DNA of 64,000 bases from Crocinitomix sp044361315 (GTDB lineage: Bacteria > Bacteroidota > Bacteroidia > Flavobacteriales_D > Crocinitomicaceae). The position numbers and the translations under genes were made by a program. The notes under the pieces were generated by a model. It was given only the letters and a program-made list of their open reading frames with translations. It searched no databases and was not told the DNA's origin. Location: NCBI GenBank assembly GCA_044361315.1, contig JBIKJA010000009.1, positions 1 through 64,000 on the forward strand. Reading direction: 5' to 3'. Positions 42,005-51,167 of this stretch are shown in pieces; the first letter of the stretch is position 1; every line of letters begins with the position of its first letter.

Positions 42005-44257
42005 ATGATCAAAGGTGGATTAATCTTTTTTGGACTTTTATTTGGTGGAGTTTCTTTGGCGCAATTTGGGTTTCAACGAACCAATTTTATTCCGGTTGAA
42101 GAAGACGGGTTGGAAGAAGTGTTTGCATGGGTTGGAGGCATGGATTATTGCCAGTTTTCGAACATCGATCTTGATTTTGATGGAGTAGAGGATCTTTTTG
42201 TTTTTGACCGAACTTGCAACAAAGTGATGACCTTTTTACAAAAAGGTGGGCCAGGTGAAATTGACTACGAATATGCACCCCAGTACGAAACTGAATTTCC
42301 ATCAGATTTACATGATTGGGCACTTTTAGTCGATTATAATTGCGATGGAAAAAAAGATATTTATACCTATGCCATTGGTGGTGCACGCGTGTTTAAAAAC
42401 ACAGGTTCGTTAGCGGATGGAAATACATTTGAATTGGCTTCGCCTTTATTGAGAACGACGATTTATGGAAGTTTAACTTATATGTACCTCAGTTCGCCAG
42501 ACATTGCTTCGTTTGTGGATGTGGATGGTGATGGAGATACCGATGTTTTAGGTTTTGGGGTTTTAGGAACGGCGGTGGAGTACCACAAAAATTTAAGTAT
42601 GGAATTGTACGGCACGTGTGATTCGTTGGTGTATGAAACAAAAAATATTTGTTGGGGTCGTTTTCGTGAAGATGTAGCGTCCAACGATGTAACCTTATGG
42701 GACACCCTCGCATACCCATGCCGCAATACTGATTTAGGGGATGAATTGGTAGGAAGACCCACTGAAAATCAAGACCGCCATGCAGGTTCATCTATTCTGG
42801 CTTTAGATTTGGATAATTCAGGCGTATTAGATTTAATTTTAGGCGATATTTCGTACACTAATCTTACGATGTTATTAAACGAAGGCACCGATGTCAATAC
42901 CAATTCAGGTATGTATTTTCAAGACAATTCTTTTCCGTCCGAATCCGTCCCTGTCGATTTACCTATTTTTCCAGCTGCCTACCACGTTGATCTCAACAAC
43001 GACGGGGTGCGTGACCTGCTCGTTTCTCCAAATTCAAAAATTGGGTCTGAAAATGTACAAAGTGTTTGGCGCTACATGAACGAAGGTGAAGATTTAGAAC
43101 CTGATTTTATATACACTGAAAAGGATTTTCTTCAAGGTCAAATGATTGATGCGGGGACGTCTTCACTTCCTGTATTTTTTGATCACGATGGCGACGGTTT
43201 AAAAGATTTATTGGTGAGCAGTCAAGGAAGATACAACCTAATTTCGGGAAATCAAATTTGTAAAATTCAATATTATCATAACAATGGAACCGCTACCGAA
43301 CCAAGTTTCGAATTAATCACAGACGATTATCAAGGACTTTCTTCCAAAGGAATTGGCGCTTCGTTGGTGTTTTATCCAACTTTTGGCGATTTAGATGGGG
43401 ATGGGGACGAGGATATGATTCTAGGAGAATATACTGGTTATTGTTATTACATGGAAAACACAGGCGGTGCTGGAAATCCTGCTATTTTTAATACGTTCTC
43501 AACCCTCACCAATAGCCTTGGCGCTTTAATTTTTGACGGAACTTATGCTTATCCGCATTTAGTTGATTTAGATCGGGATGGCGATTTAGATTTAGTGATT
43601 GGGCGACGAACAGGTAAACTACAGTACTTTAAAAATATTGGCATTAGTTCGTATAGTTTTGAATTGGTGACAGGTACCTTGGGAAATGTAAATGTTGCTG
43701 GCGCAGGATTTATTGAAGGACAAGCGATTCCTCAGTTTGTGGATGTAGAAGGAGAATATAAATTAGTGATCGGATCAAAACGGGGGTATGTGTATTATTA
43801 TGATGATATTGAGGCGAATATTGGGGGATCGTTTCATTTGGTAGATTCTACCTTAGACAATATAGACATTGGCACTTTTTCTGCTCCGGCCATTGCGAAT
43901 TTAAATGGCGACAATCGGTTAGAAATGGTTTTAGGAAATCGACGAGGTGGGCTTGTTTTATTTGAATCGGCGCCAACCAATAATATAGGCGTTGCAGCAA
44001 TCGAAGCAATCAATGAAATTTTGATTTATCCAAATCCTACAAACGATATGGTTACCATTGGGTTAGGAAATCTTACTAGCGAAGAGTTGAAACAAATTCA
44101 ATTGGAGATTTACACGGTGCAAGGGGAACTAGTTAAAACAGTTCGTCCAACAGAAAACACCTATAAAATGTCCGTTTCAGCGTTGGCAAAAGGGGTTTAT
44201 TTGGTTCAGGTTATGAATGACAATCAATTGACCGTAAAAAGGTTGGTGATCAATTAG
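42005..44257 (+). CDS. FG-GAP/VCBS-repeat T9SS-secreted protein
   Basis: 750 residues. A signal peptide (FFGLLFGGVSLAQ) is followed by many FG-GAP/VCBS-type calcium-binding repeats, seen as DLDFDGVEDLFVFD, DYNCDGKKDIYTY, DVDGDGDTDVLGFG, DLDNSGVLDLILGD, DLNNDGVRDLLVSP, DHDGDGLKDLLVSS, DLDGDGDEDMILGE and DLDRDGDLDLVIG. These should fold as a seven- or eight-bladed integrin-like propeller. The last 80 residues are a type A T9SS sorting domain (ILIYPNPTNDMVTIGL to GVYLVQVMNDNQLTVKRLVI). It is likely an exported surface protein; ligand unknown. Convergent with the next gene, 12 nt apart. Confidence 0.9.
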   Translation: MIKGGLIFFGLLFGGVSLAQFGFQRTNFIPVEEDGLEEVFAWVGGMDYCQFSNIDLDFDGVEDLFVFDRTCNKVMTFLQKGGPGEIDYEYAPQYETEFPSDLHDWALLVDYNCDGKKDIYTYAIGGARVFKNTGSLADGNTFELASPLLRTTIYGSLTYMYLSSPDIASFVDVDGDGDTDVLGFGVLGTAVEYHKNLSMELYGTCDSLVYETKNICWGRFREDVASNDVTLWDTLAYPCRNTDLGDELVGRPTENQDRHAGSSILALDLDNSGVLDLILGDISYTNLTMLLNEGTDVNTNSGMYFQDNSFPSESVPVDLPIFPAAYHVDLNNDGVRDLLVSPNSKIGSENVQSVWRYMNEGEDLEPDFIYTEKDFLQGQMIDAGTSSLPVFFDHDGDGLKDLLVSSQGRYNLISGNQICKIQYYHNNGTATEPSFELITDDYQGLSSKGIGASLVFYPTFGDLDGDGDEDMILGEYTGYCYYMENTGGAGNPAIFNTFSTLTNSLGALIFDGTYAYPHLVDLDRDGDLDLVIGRRTGKLQYFKNIGISSYSFELVTGTLGNVNVAGAGFIEGQAIPQFVDVEGEYKLVIGSKRGYVYYYDDIEANIGGSFHLVDSTLDNIDIGTFSAPAIANLNGDNRLEMVLGNRRGGLVLFESAPTNNIGVAAIEAINEILIYPNPTNDMVTIGLGNLTSEELKQIQLEIYTVQGELVKTVRPTENTYKMSVSALAKGVYLVQVMNDNQLTVKRLVIN

Positions 44258-44269
44258 CCGTTCATTCAA

Positions 44270-44950
44270 TTACTCCATTAGGGTATCAAAAAGTTCTTGA
44301 ACTTCAGCTTCGTATTCTTCAAAGCTAACTTTTTTTAAGACAGGATCACGTTCGAATTCAGCAGGCAATACTTCACGTTTTGTTAACTTCGTAGCTACTA
44401 AATGCATCATTACACCATAACGTTCGGCATCATAAACAACAGGTAACCCCTTAATTGCGGCATACGATGTAAACCAATAAGGATTTTCCAACGATAAATC
44501 TTCGGTAAACCAAGCAGTTTCTCGACGTTTTACGTCAGTTTTAGAAGTCACAGAATAAGAAGAAGAGTACATCCCAGAAACACTGTCTTGTTTCCCCAAA
44601 TCGGTAATGGTATATCTTGGTTGAGAAGAAATCATCTCCTGAATTTCATTTTCATCCAGTACCGAATAAATTTGAATATCGCCAAAATTTAAACGCATTT
44701 CAACTGATTTATTGGCTTCGTCTGAAATTATTTCTGTCGTGAAAAAAGACCCGCTCTCAAAGCTCGCTTTCATTTTAGTACCTTTAAAAGTGATGGTCAT
44801 ATTTTCTGGTAAAATCGCCAGCATAAATCCGGTAATCTCTAAATTTGGATACGTAACAACGTATTCAATTTCTCCCTCTTCTACCTTTGAAGGATTGCAT
44901 GAATTCAACAAAAGGAGCATAGGAATGAAGAGGAAGATCAATTTTTTCAT
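44270..44950 (-). CDS. Lipoprotein of unknown function (DUF4412-like)
   Basis: 226 residues from the ATG at 44950, chosen for its lipoprotein signal (MKKLIFLFIPMLLLLNSC). A longer frame is open upstream but would bury the signal, and the -7 element at 44994-44987 lies inside it. The mature part is beta-rich: EGEIEYVVTYPN, ITFKGTKMKASFESG, TDLGKQDSVSGMYSSSYSV and a C-terminal acidic helix. It resembles DUF4412-type envelope proteins, in which a secreted domain is thought to bind a lipid or hydrophobic ligand. The family call is tentative. Confidence 0.72.
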   Translation of the reverse strand: MKKLIFLFIPMLLLLNSCNPSKVEEGEIEYVVTYPNLEITGFMLAILPENMTITFKGTKMKASFESGSFFTTEIISDEANKSVEMRLNFGDIQIYSVLDENEIQEMISSQPRYTITDLGKQDSVSGMYSSSYSVTSKTDVKRRETAWFTEDLSLENPYWFTSYAAIKGLPVVYDAERYGVMMHLVATKLTKREVLPAEFERDPVLKKVSFEEYEAEVQELFDTLME

Positions 44951-44986
44951 TTTAAAATAGAGCGCTTTAATAGTAATCACTTTCGA

Positions 44987-44994
44987 CAAAGATA
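44987..44994 (-). promoter_or_regulatory. -7 promoter element
   Basis: TATCTTTG on the minus strand fits TAnnTTTG; predicted +1 near 44983, 33-nt leader. It supports the ATG at 44950 as the real start. Confidence 0.55.
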
Positions 44995-45197
44995 TAATTT
45001 TCTCCGGTAAAAAAAATAAATCAAGGTCTTGTTCAAATTGTGACGCCAAAAAATCATTCTTGAACAGCCAAATTCAACTAATATCGATTTGAAAGCTTTT
45101 CAAATTGGTCGGATCTTTATGTTCCATATTTCTTGAAATTTCTTGTGATATCAGAAAGATTAATTCAACGAGACAATTATTTATCGCACTAAAACCT

Positions 45198-45205
45198 TAA
45201 ATTTG
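45198..45205 (+). promoter_or_regulatory. -7 promoter element of arginase-argS
   Basis: TAAATTTG fits TAnnTTTG; predicted +1 near 45209, 14-nt leader. Confidence 0.6.
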
Positions 45206-45222
45206 CACCATAAAATAAGTTT

Positions 45223-46179
45223 ATGCCAGAGATAAAAATAGTTGAAAACCCTTCTGAACTGGGTGCAGGCACTAGGGGCTCAAGTCTTGGTATAGGTGCA
45301 TTACAAGTTGTGGCAAGGCAACGCAAAGATGATTTTTTTGCACTGTACGAACGGTTTCATGTTGAACATCAAAACGATATGCTGGATTTCCCAACTATTT
45401 ATAATTATGCAAAACGAATTGATGGACTTGCAGAAGTTTATCAAAATACGGTGGATATTTTGAACCATATTTATGCGACAAAAGATTTCCCACTGGTACT
45501 TTCAGGTGACCATTCATGCGCAGCTGGAACGGTTGCTGGGATTAAACGAGCCTTTCCAAACAAACGTTTGGGAGTTATTTGGATAGATGCTCATGCAGAT
45601 TTGCACACCCCCTATACAACGCCTTCGGGCAATATTCATGGAATGCCTTTGTCTGTAATCCTCGGGATTGACAATAAGGAAAATGCCATTAATGTTCCCA
45701 ACCCAAATGTAGTTACTATGTGGGCCGAATTATTGCAGATTGGAGCACCTTCTCCAAAAATTAAGATCCAAGATTTGGTTTATATAGGTGTGCGTGACAA
45801 AGAACCACTTGAGGAAGATTATATGGAAAAGCACGGCATCCGAAATTTTACGGTGCAGGAGGTGCGCGAAAAAGGATGTGAAAAAATTGCTGAAGAAGTA
45901 AAAACAAAATTGTCTGAATGCGAAATCGTATATGTGTCGTTTGATGTAGATAGCATGGATCCAGAGGAAGTTTCGAATGGAACCGGGACACCTTCGCCGG
46001 ATGGTTTAACCATTTTTGAAGCCACCTCACTTATGGTCAATCTTGCTGCATGGAAAAAAACATGCTGTATTGAGTTTGTAGAAATAAATCCTTGTTTGGA
46101 TAATAAAATAAATAAAATGGCCGAAGTAGCTTTTGATATTTTGAAAGTTACCACACACCAAATTGAAAATCGAATCTAA
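45223..46179 (+). CDS. Arginase family protein
   Basis: 318 residues of the ureohydrolase superfamily; arginase, which splits arginine into ornithine and urea, is the best call. The manganese-site motifs are complete: GDHS at 95-98, DAHADLHTP at 122-130 and SFDVDSMDP at 239-247, followed by GTGTPSPDGLT. Agmatinase or formimidoylglutamase would be alternatives. The gene ends directly at the start of argS with no gap, so arginine breakdown and arginyl-tRNA charging share one message, an unusual and suggestive pairing. Confidence 0.88.
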   Translation: MPEIKIVENPSELGAGTRGSSLGIGALQVVARQRKDDFFALYERFHVEHQNDMLDFPTIYNYAKRIDGLAEVYQNTVDILNHIYATKDFPLVLSGDHSCAAGTVAGIKRAFPNKRLGVIWIDAHADLHTPYTTPSGNIHGMPLSVILGIDNKENAINVPNPNVVTMWAELLQIGAPSPKIKIQDLVYIGVRDKEPLEEDYMEKHGIRNFTVQEVREKGCEKIAEEVKTKLSECEIVYVSFDVDSMDPEEVSNGTGTPSPDGLTIFEATSLMVNLAAWKKTCCIEFVEINPCLDNKINKMAEVAFDILKVTTHQIENRI

Positions 46180-48069
46180 ATGAATCTTGAAAATCTTTTA
46201 AACCCTCTTGTTAAAGAAACCTTATCAAAAAACTACGGTGTTCAAATTACCGACGCGCAATTGCAGTTTCAAAAAACGAGGAAAGATTTTGAAGGAGATA
46301 TTACTCTAGTTGTTTTCCCGTTGGTTAAAATGGTGAAAAAATCGCCTGAACAAACGGCTAATGAAATTGGGGCTTTGCTTGTGGCTGAAATTGAAATAAT
46401 TGAAGGCTACAATGCAGTACAAGGGTTTTTAAATCTGATTTTGAAAAATGATTATTGGTTGGGGATTTTAAATCAAATCACCAAGAATCAATCCTTTGGA
46501 ATAGTGACGGAAAAAACGTCGCAAGTGATGGTTGAATTTTCTTCGCCAAACACCAATAAACCCCTGCATTTAGGTCATCTCAGAAATAATTTCTTAGGAC
46601 ATTCCGTTGCGCGAATTTTGGATGCTGCAGGTAAAAATGTGATTAAAACTCAAATTATCAACGACCGAGGAATCCACATTTGCAAAAGTATGTTGGCTTG
46701 GCAGAAATTTGGCAATGGCGAAACACCCGCATCTTCTGGAATGAAAGGGGATAAATTGGTCGGTAAATATTATGTCGAATTTGACAAGGTTTTAAAAAGT
46801 CAAACACAGCAGTTATTAGTTAAATGGCAAAAAGGAGAATTTGAGGTAGATGAGAAAACAAAGCAAGAATATCAAAAATTAGCTACCCTTTTAACAGAAA
46901 AGGAAGATGACAAGGCTAAAAAGGGCATTGAAGAAAAAATTCAAAAATTAGCCAATAATGCCACTGCGATTCTTCAAGAAGCAAAAGTAATGCTCGTGGC
47001 TTGGGAGGCTAAAGATCCTGAAACTGTCGCTTTATGGAGTACCATGAATGGATGGGTGTATGATGGATTTGCTACCACTTATGCCTCGCTCGAACTTGAT
47101 TTTGATCATTTGTATTACGAATCAGATACCTATTTAACAGGGAAAGACTTGGTATTTGAAGGAATTCGAAAAGGCGTGTTTTACAAAAAAGAAGATGGTT
47201 CAGTTTGGATTGATTTGACCGCTGAAGGAATGGATGAAAAATTAGTACTTCGGACGGATGGTACAGCAGTGTACATTACCCAAGACATAGGAACAGCGCA
47301 ACAACGAATGCAAGATTATCCAGGATTGAATGGGATAGTTTATACCGTTGGAAACGAGCAAGATCATCATTTTAAGGTCCTTTTTATTATTTTGGAAAAA
47401 CTGGGGTATTCGTGGGCCAAAAATTGTCATCATCTCTCATACGGAATGGTAGATTTACCTTCTGGCAAAATGAAATCGCGAGAAGGAACGGTGGTAGACG
47501 CAGACGATTTAGTGGCTGAGGTCGTTGAAAAAGCCAAAGATATGACAGAAGAACGCGGCCACATCGATGGAATGAGCGATGAAGAAAAAACGGAACTCTA
47601 TCATACAATAGGTTTGGGCGGTTTAAAATACTATTTATTAAAGGTGGATCCTAGCAAACGAATGTTGTTTAAACCAGAAGAATCGGTTGAGTTAAATGGA
47701 AATACAGGACCGTTTATTCAATATGTTCACGCACGAATTTCATCGCTTTTGCGAAAGGCAGAAGGTTTTGAAGCGAAAGATGTACAATTAACGTGTGACA
47801 TGGAGCCAATTGAGCGAGAAATTATTAAAAAACTGTCAGAATATGCAGACACCGTGCAAGAAGCAGCAAAAGAGTATTCGCCTGCTTTAATTGCAAATTA
47901 CGCATTTGAATTAGGCAAAATGTACAATAATTTTTGGCAAAGTGTAAGCATTTTTAAAGAAGAGAATTTAATTATCAAAGAAATGCGACTACAATTGAGT
48001 GCAAATGTCGCAAAAGTGATCAAATCTTCGATGTTTTTGCTCGGAATTAAAGTTCCGGAACGTATGTAA
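46180..48069 (+). CDS. argS: Arginyl-tRNA synthetase
   Basis: 629-residue class I synthetase charging tRNA(Arg). The N-terminal additional domain (about 1-110) precedes the HIGH-type motif HLGH in SSPNTNKPLHLGHLRNNFLG. The KMSK-like site is KMKSREG, and the DALR anticodon-binding domain closes the protein (NTGPFIQYVHARISSLLRKA onward). It is a little longer than most because of a Lys/Glu-rich insert (about 210-260) after KSMLAWQKFGNG. Starts immediately after the arginase stop codon. A tRNA-Arg(UCU) gene occurs at 54.7 kb. Confidence 0.96.
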   Translation: MNLENLLNPLVKETLSKNYGVQITDAQLQFQKTRKDFEGDITLVVFPLVKMVKKSPEQTANEIGALLVAEIEIIEGYNAVQGFLNLILKNDYWLGILNQITKNQSFGIVTEKTSQVMVEFSSPNTNKPLHLGHLRNNFLGHSVARILDAAGKNVIKTQIINDRGIHICKSMLAWQKFGNGETPASSGMKGDKLVGKYYVEFDKVLKSQTQQLLVKWQKGEFEVDEKTKQEYQKLATLLTEKEDDKAKKGIEEKIQKLANNATAILQEAKVMLVAWEAKDPETVALWSTMNGWVYDGFATTYASLELDFDHLYYESDTYLTGKDLVFEGIRKGVFYKKEDGSVWIDLTAEGMDEKLVLRTDGTAVYITQDIGTAQQRMQDYPGLNGIVYTVGNEQDHHFKVLFIILEKLGYSWAKNCHHLSYGMVDLPSGKMKSREGTVVDADDLVAEVVEKAKDMTEERGHIDGMSDEEKTELYHTIGLGGLKYYLLKVDPSKRMLFKPEESVELNGNTGPFIQYVHARISSLLRKAEGFEAKDVQLTCDMEPIEREIIKKLSEYADTVQEAAKEYSPALIANYAFELGKMYNNFWQSVSIFKEENLIIKEMRLQLSANVAKVIKSSMFLLGIKVPERM

Positions 48070-48279
48070 TGCAATTTTATTATGATTTTATCAACATTTA
48101 TTTTTGTTGAAAAGTATTTTGGGATAACTTGAATTAAAATATTGATAATTAATTTATTATAAATAAAATAAACAAAAAAAAACCGTTATTTTATCATGAT
48201 TTTCGAGTAAATTTAACATTCTTTTATCGGAAATTTTTGTTTAAATAACGATTGTTTATAGCAGTATGAATAATTTATT

Positions 48280-48287
48280 TAAATTTG
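48280..48287 (+). promoter_or_regulatory. -7 promoter element of ompA-like gene
   Basis: TAAATTTG fits TAnnTTTG; predicted +1 near 48291, leader about 18 nt. It excludes the earlier in-frame ATG at 48285 as a start. Confidence 0.6.
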
Positions 48288-48308
48288 TATGCGATAATTT
48301 TTTTAACT

Positions 48309-49802
48309 ATGAAAATGAAAATTGGAATTTTAAGTCTTTTAGCGGTTCTTGTTATGACAAGTTCTTCGTTTGGACAAACTGCTGATCAGAGATTCGGCAT
48401 TGGGGCTCACCTTGGTCTTTCTGACTATTATGGAGATTTAAATGCAGAGTTTTTCGATTTAGGTAAAACCTACAGAAATCAAGGAGGTTTGACATTTAGC
48501 TATTATTTATTACCTTTTCTTGATGTAGCTGCTTCTTGTACTTATGGTGGTATTGGATACGACCAACCTTTTGGACAAAGCTTTGGAGCTAACTTATTTC
48601 AAGCGAATGGTCAATTTCGTTTTAAATTTCACAACGGATTTATGCTTCCGGAAACGTCAAAAATTCAGCCTTACATTTTTGTAGGAGCCGGAATTGCTGA
48701 TTATGCCAATGTGGGTATTTTCACAGATGTGCAAATGAATACAGTACCTCAAACTGATTTAACCCTCAATGCAGGTTTAGGTGCTACTTATATGATCTTC
48801 GATAAATGGGGATTAAATTACACGATTTTGTACGCTCATACAAATGGCGATTCTAAAGATGGTTTAGCAGGGAAAACTGCTGGATGGGATCAATTTATGA
48901 TTCATCAATTAGGAATTGTTTATTTATTAGGTGAGGCTGCTGATACAGATGGTGACGGTGTAACAGACAAAAAAGACAAGTGTCCTGATACTCCTGATGG
49001 TGTTTCTGTTGATCCAGTTGGATGTCCAATTGATACAGATGGTGACGGAATTGCCGATTACCTTGATAAATGTCCGGAGGTTCCTGGTATTAAAGAATTT
49101 GAAGGTTGTCCAGATACGGATGGTGACGGAATTGTTGATTCAGAAGACGAATGTCCAGAAGTACCAGGCGTGATTTCTGCACAAGGATGTCCAGATAGAG
49201 ATGGTGACGGAATTGTTGATGATGAAGATAAATGTCCAGATCTTCCAGGTGTTGAGAAATACGATGGATGTCCTGATACAGATGGAGACGGAATCATTGA
49301 TCCAGATGATAAATGTCCAAAAGTGGCAGGTATCAAAGAATTAAAAGGATGTCCTGATACAGATAAAGATGGTATCGCTGATGGTGATGATAAATGTCCT
49401 ACAGTACCAGGTGTGATGTCTAACATGGGTTGTCCAGAAATTGCTGCAGCAACTCAAGAAGTATTCAAAAAAGCACTTAAAGGTGTTCAGTTTGAATCTG
49501 GAAAAGACGTCATTAAAAAGACTTCTTTCGGAATCTTAGATAACGTAGCGAACATTATGAAAGAGAATCCATCTTACAAATTGGTTATTGATGGCCACAC
49601 AGATGCTCAAGGTGATGATGCTAAAAACATGACGTTGTCTCAAAATAGAGCAGCTGCAGTTAAAAAGTATCTAATCGGAAAAGGTGTTGCTGAGTCTAGA
49701 CTTACTTCAAGAGGATTCGGTGAAACTGTACCTAAAGCATCTAACGATACTGAGGTTGGTAGAGCTGAAAACCGCCGAGTAGAGTTTACGGTTGAATTCT
49801 AA
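48309..49802 (+). CDS. OmpA-family outer membrane protein with TSP3 repeats
   Basis: 497 residues. A signal peptide (cut near SSFGQ) is followed by an eight-stranded beta-barrel-like domain (about 25-205), then six thrombospondin type 3 calcium-binding repeats (about 212-376) of the form DTDGDGIxDxxDKCPxxPG. An OmpA C-terminal peptidoglycan-binding domain (about 380-497) ends the protein, with VQFESGKDVI, YKLVIDGHTDAQGDD and LSQNRAAAVKKYL. This is the common Bacteroidota OmpA/OprF form: it ties the outer membrane to the cell wall and is usually abundant. It has its own promoter and a strong terminator. The repeats are near-identical at DNA level and could recombine. Confidence 0.95.
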   Translation: MKMKIGILSLLAVLVMTSSSFGQTADQRFGIGAHLGLSDYYGDLNAEFFDLGKTYRNQGGLTFSYYLLPFLDVAASCTYGGIGYDQPFGQSFGANLFQANGQFRFKFHNGFMLPETSKIQPYIFVGAGIADYANVGIFTDVQMNTVPQTDLTLNAGLGATYMIFDKWGLNYTILYAHTNGDSKDGLAGKTAGWDQFMIHQLGIVYLLGEAADTDGDGVTDKKDKCPDTPDGVSVDPVGCPIDTDGDGIADYLDKCPEVPGIKEFEGCPDTDGDGIVDSEDECPEVPGVISAQGCPDRDGDGIVDDEDKCPDLPGVEKYDGCPDTDGDGIIDPDDKCPKVAGIKELKGCPDTDKDGIADGDDKCPTVPGVMSNMGCPEIAAATQEVFKKALKGVQFESGKDVIKKTSFGILDNVANIMKENPSYKLVIDGHTDAQGDDAKNMTLSQNRAAAVKKYLIGKGVAESRLTSRGFGETVPKASNDTEVGRAENRRVEFTVEF

Positions 49803-49822
49803 TTGAAATAAAATTATCTTAA

Positions 49823-49860
49823 AAACGTCCCTTGGAATTTTCCAAGGGACGTTTTTTTTT
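49823..49860 (+). terminator. Strong rho-independent terminator
   Basis: A 13-bp perfect stem (49823-49835 with 49842-49854), loop aattt t, and a T tract. It separates the OmpA gene from the candidate small RNA. Confidence 0.92.
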
Positions 49861-49925
49861 TGTTCATTAAACGGATTAAAGTTATCGTTAGTCGAGATTT
49901 GATTTTCATAAATTGAAAAATGCAC

Positions 49926-49933
49926 TAACTTTG
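49926..49933 (+). promoter_or_regulatory. -7 promoter element of a candidate small RNA
   Basis: TAACTTTG fits TAnnTTTG exactly; TTTG at 49898-49901 is a possible -33 element, though the 24-bp spacer is long. No ORF follows. Confidence 0.5.
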
Positions 49934-49936
49934 AAT

Positions 49937-50040
49937 CGCTAAGAAAGAAATTTAGAAACTCGATTGATAAAGAATTTTTAGTTTCATAGCTAAAAGTTAG
50001 GTGGGGGCGTTTTGTCGAAATGCAAAACGCTTCTTTTTTT
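49937..50040 (+). ncRNA. Candidate small RNA (about 100 nt)
   Basis: Between the OmpA terminator (ends 49860) and 50040 lies what looks like a separate transcription unit with no coding frame: a consensus -7 element (49926-49933), about 70 nt of A/T-rich sequence, and then an 8-bp perfect GC-containing stem with a T tract (50007-50040). The predicted transcript is 49937 to about 50039. It does not look like tmRNA, RNase P, SRP RNA or a tRNA. It could be a trans-acting regulator or an RNA of the 6S type, but I see no diagnostic feature. Unverified. Confidence 0.5.
50007..50040 (+). terminator. Rho-independent terminator of the candidate small RNA
   Basis: GCGTTTTG (50007-50014) pairs with CAAAACGC (50023-50030), loop tcgaaatg, followed by ttcttttttt. 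Confidence 0.85.
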
Positions 50041-50147
50041 ATCCAAATCCCGCATGATCGAGTTTTGTTTCTCTGGTAAACGAAAATCAACTATTTTGTA
50101 AAGGTTAATCACAACATTTATTCCAGATTCAAAATTTTTAAATGGAA

Positions 50148-50559
50148 TCATTGATTAAGTGGCGAGCACAAAGGCACGGACAACAACAACAAAATATCAG
50201 GCAAACGATATTCGCTATAAAGTCGAACAATTTCTTCCATAAATGGCATCATTCGAATGCAGTAAATGTTGAAAAAAAGGCAAGTTTTCAATGATTAGAA
50301 TTAAGAGTGTGGACACATAACCAAAGGTGTGTTTTTTTTTTCGATTATGCCGTTGTTTAAAATGAACTAATCCATTAAGAAGGATTGTCATGGTGGTTTG
50401 AATATGTATGGACTTTAAATCAAAAGGAGTAGGAATTGGTAACTGAACCAATTAATCAAAAATAAAATAATAAACAAGGTTGACTGCTAGCGCTAAAAAA
50501 AGCATTATGCTCGTTGATTTAACAAAGACTAACCAATTTGGTGTTGTTGGTGCATGCAT
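50148..50559 (-). pseudogene. Decayed membrane-protein gene
   Basis: From an ATG at 50559 the minus strand reads MHAPTTPNWLVFVKSTSIML then FLALAVNLVYYFIFD, an in-frame TAA (50452-50454), and on with LVQLPIPTPFDLKSIHIQTT. Further on it has HTFGYVSTLLILIIENLPFF. After QHLLHS the sense shifts by one frame to MMPFMEEIVRLYSEYRLPDI then LLLLSVPLCSPLNQ and a stop (50148-50150). Two or three hydrophobic segments and two lesions suggest a broken small membrane protein. I do not recognise the family and cannot exclude a chance reading. The rest of the gap to 50612 shows nothing. Confidence 0.4.
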
Positions 50560-50612
50560 TAATTGTAAATATGAGCGGACTGCGGATTGAAATTCAATTT
50601 TAAAAAAATATG

Positions 50613-50840
50613 AGTTCGATTTTAAATTTCATTCAGATCGCATAGAAAAGCTTGAGTTTGAGAAAAATCAACGAAGTCATAGCGGGCTATTTCAAGTTGT
50701 TTTGACGCAAAAATCATGTTTTTCTATACGAAAACACGTTTACTAACATTTTATCTGGTCTGCTAGTTTGAATGGATCGATTCATAAATGTAAAGAAAAT
50801 GCCTAATCCATCAAATTTTAATAAAAATCTGGATGGTAAT
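50613..50840 (+). repeat. 228-bp dispersed repeat, copy B
   Basis: Same length and orientation as 32723-32950, with shared blocks aaatttcattcagatcgc, gagtttgagaaaaa, gttgttttgacg and caaattttaataaaaatct. The following 50841-51120 is A/T-rich without an ORF or other feature. Confidence 0.85.
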
Positions 50841-51129
50841 TTAGAGTCGAACTGAGGTTTAAAGTTCATTTTTTAAAGTTTACTCACTGTTCATATCTCA
50901 AATCTAACCTTTCACTTATGTGTTAAATTTGAAATGTTTGACCAAAGTATTCTTCAATTAATTTATTTATCAAATATAGGTCAATTAACTATAAATCAAC
51001 GAATTTTAATTTTGTTTGTATGAAATCTTAGCTCTAAAATCCCTGAAGATCAACTATTTTTCACAGCTGTCTTGGCCAAATCAACTTTTAGCTGAAGCAC
51101 ATTTTCCCCTCCCTTTCAAACTTTTAATG

Positions 51130-51167
51130 TATCTTTACCAATGATCAAAAAACACTATTGTAGTTGA
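51130..51167 (+). promoter_or_regulatory. Promoter and possible 8-codon leader ORF of the radical SAM gene
   Basis: TATCTTTA (51130-51137) is one base off TAnnTTTG. Its predicted +1 falls on the ATG at 51141, which opens MIKKHYCS and stops at TGA 51165-51167. That TGA overlaps the TTG start of the main gene (TTGA). This could couple translation of the main frame to the leader peptide. Confidence 0.35.

Noticed and set aside
49058..49426. A 122-codon minus-strand frame rich in Ser, Pro and Gly
   Set aside because: It is the complement of the TSP3 repeats of the OmpA-like gene; the periodic composition keeps the opposite strand open.
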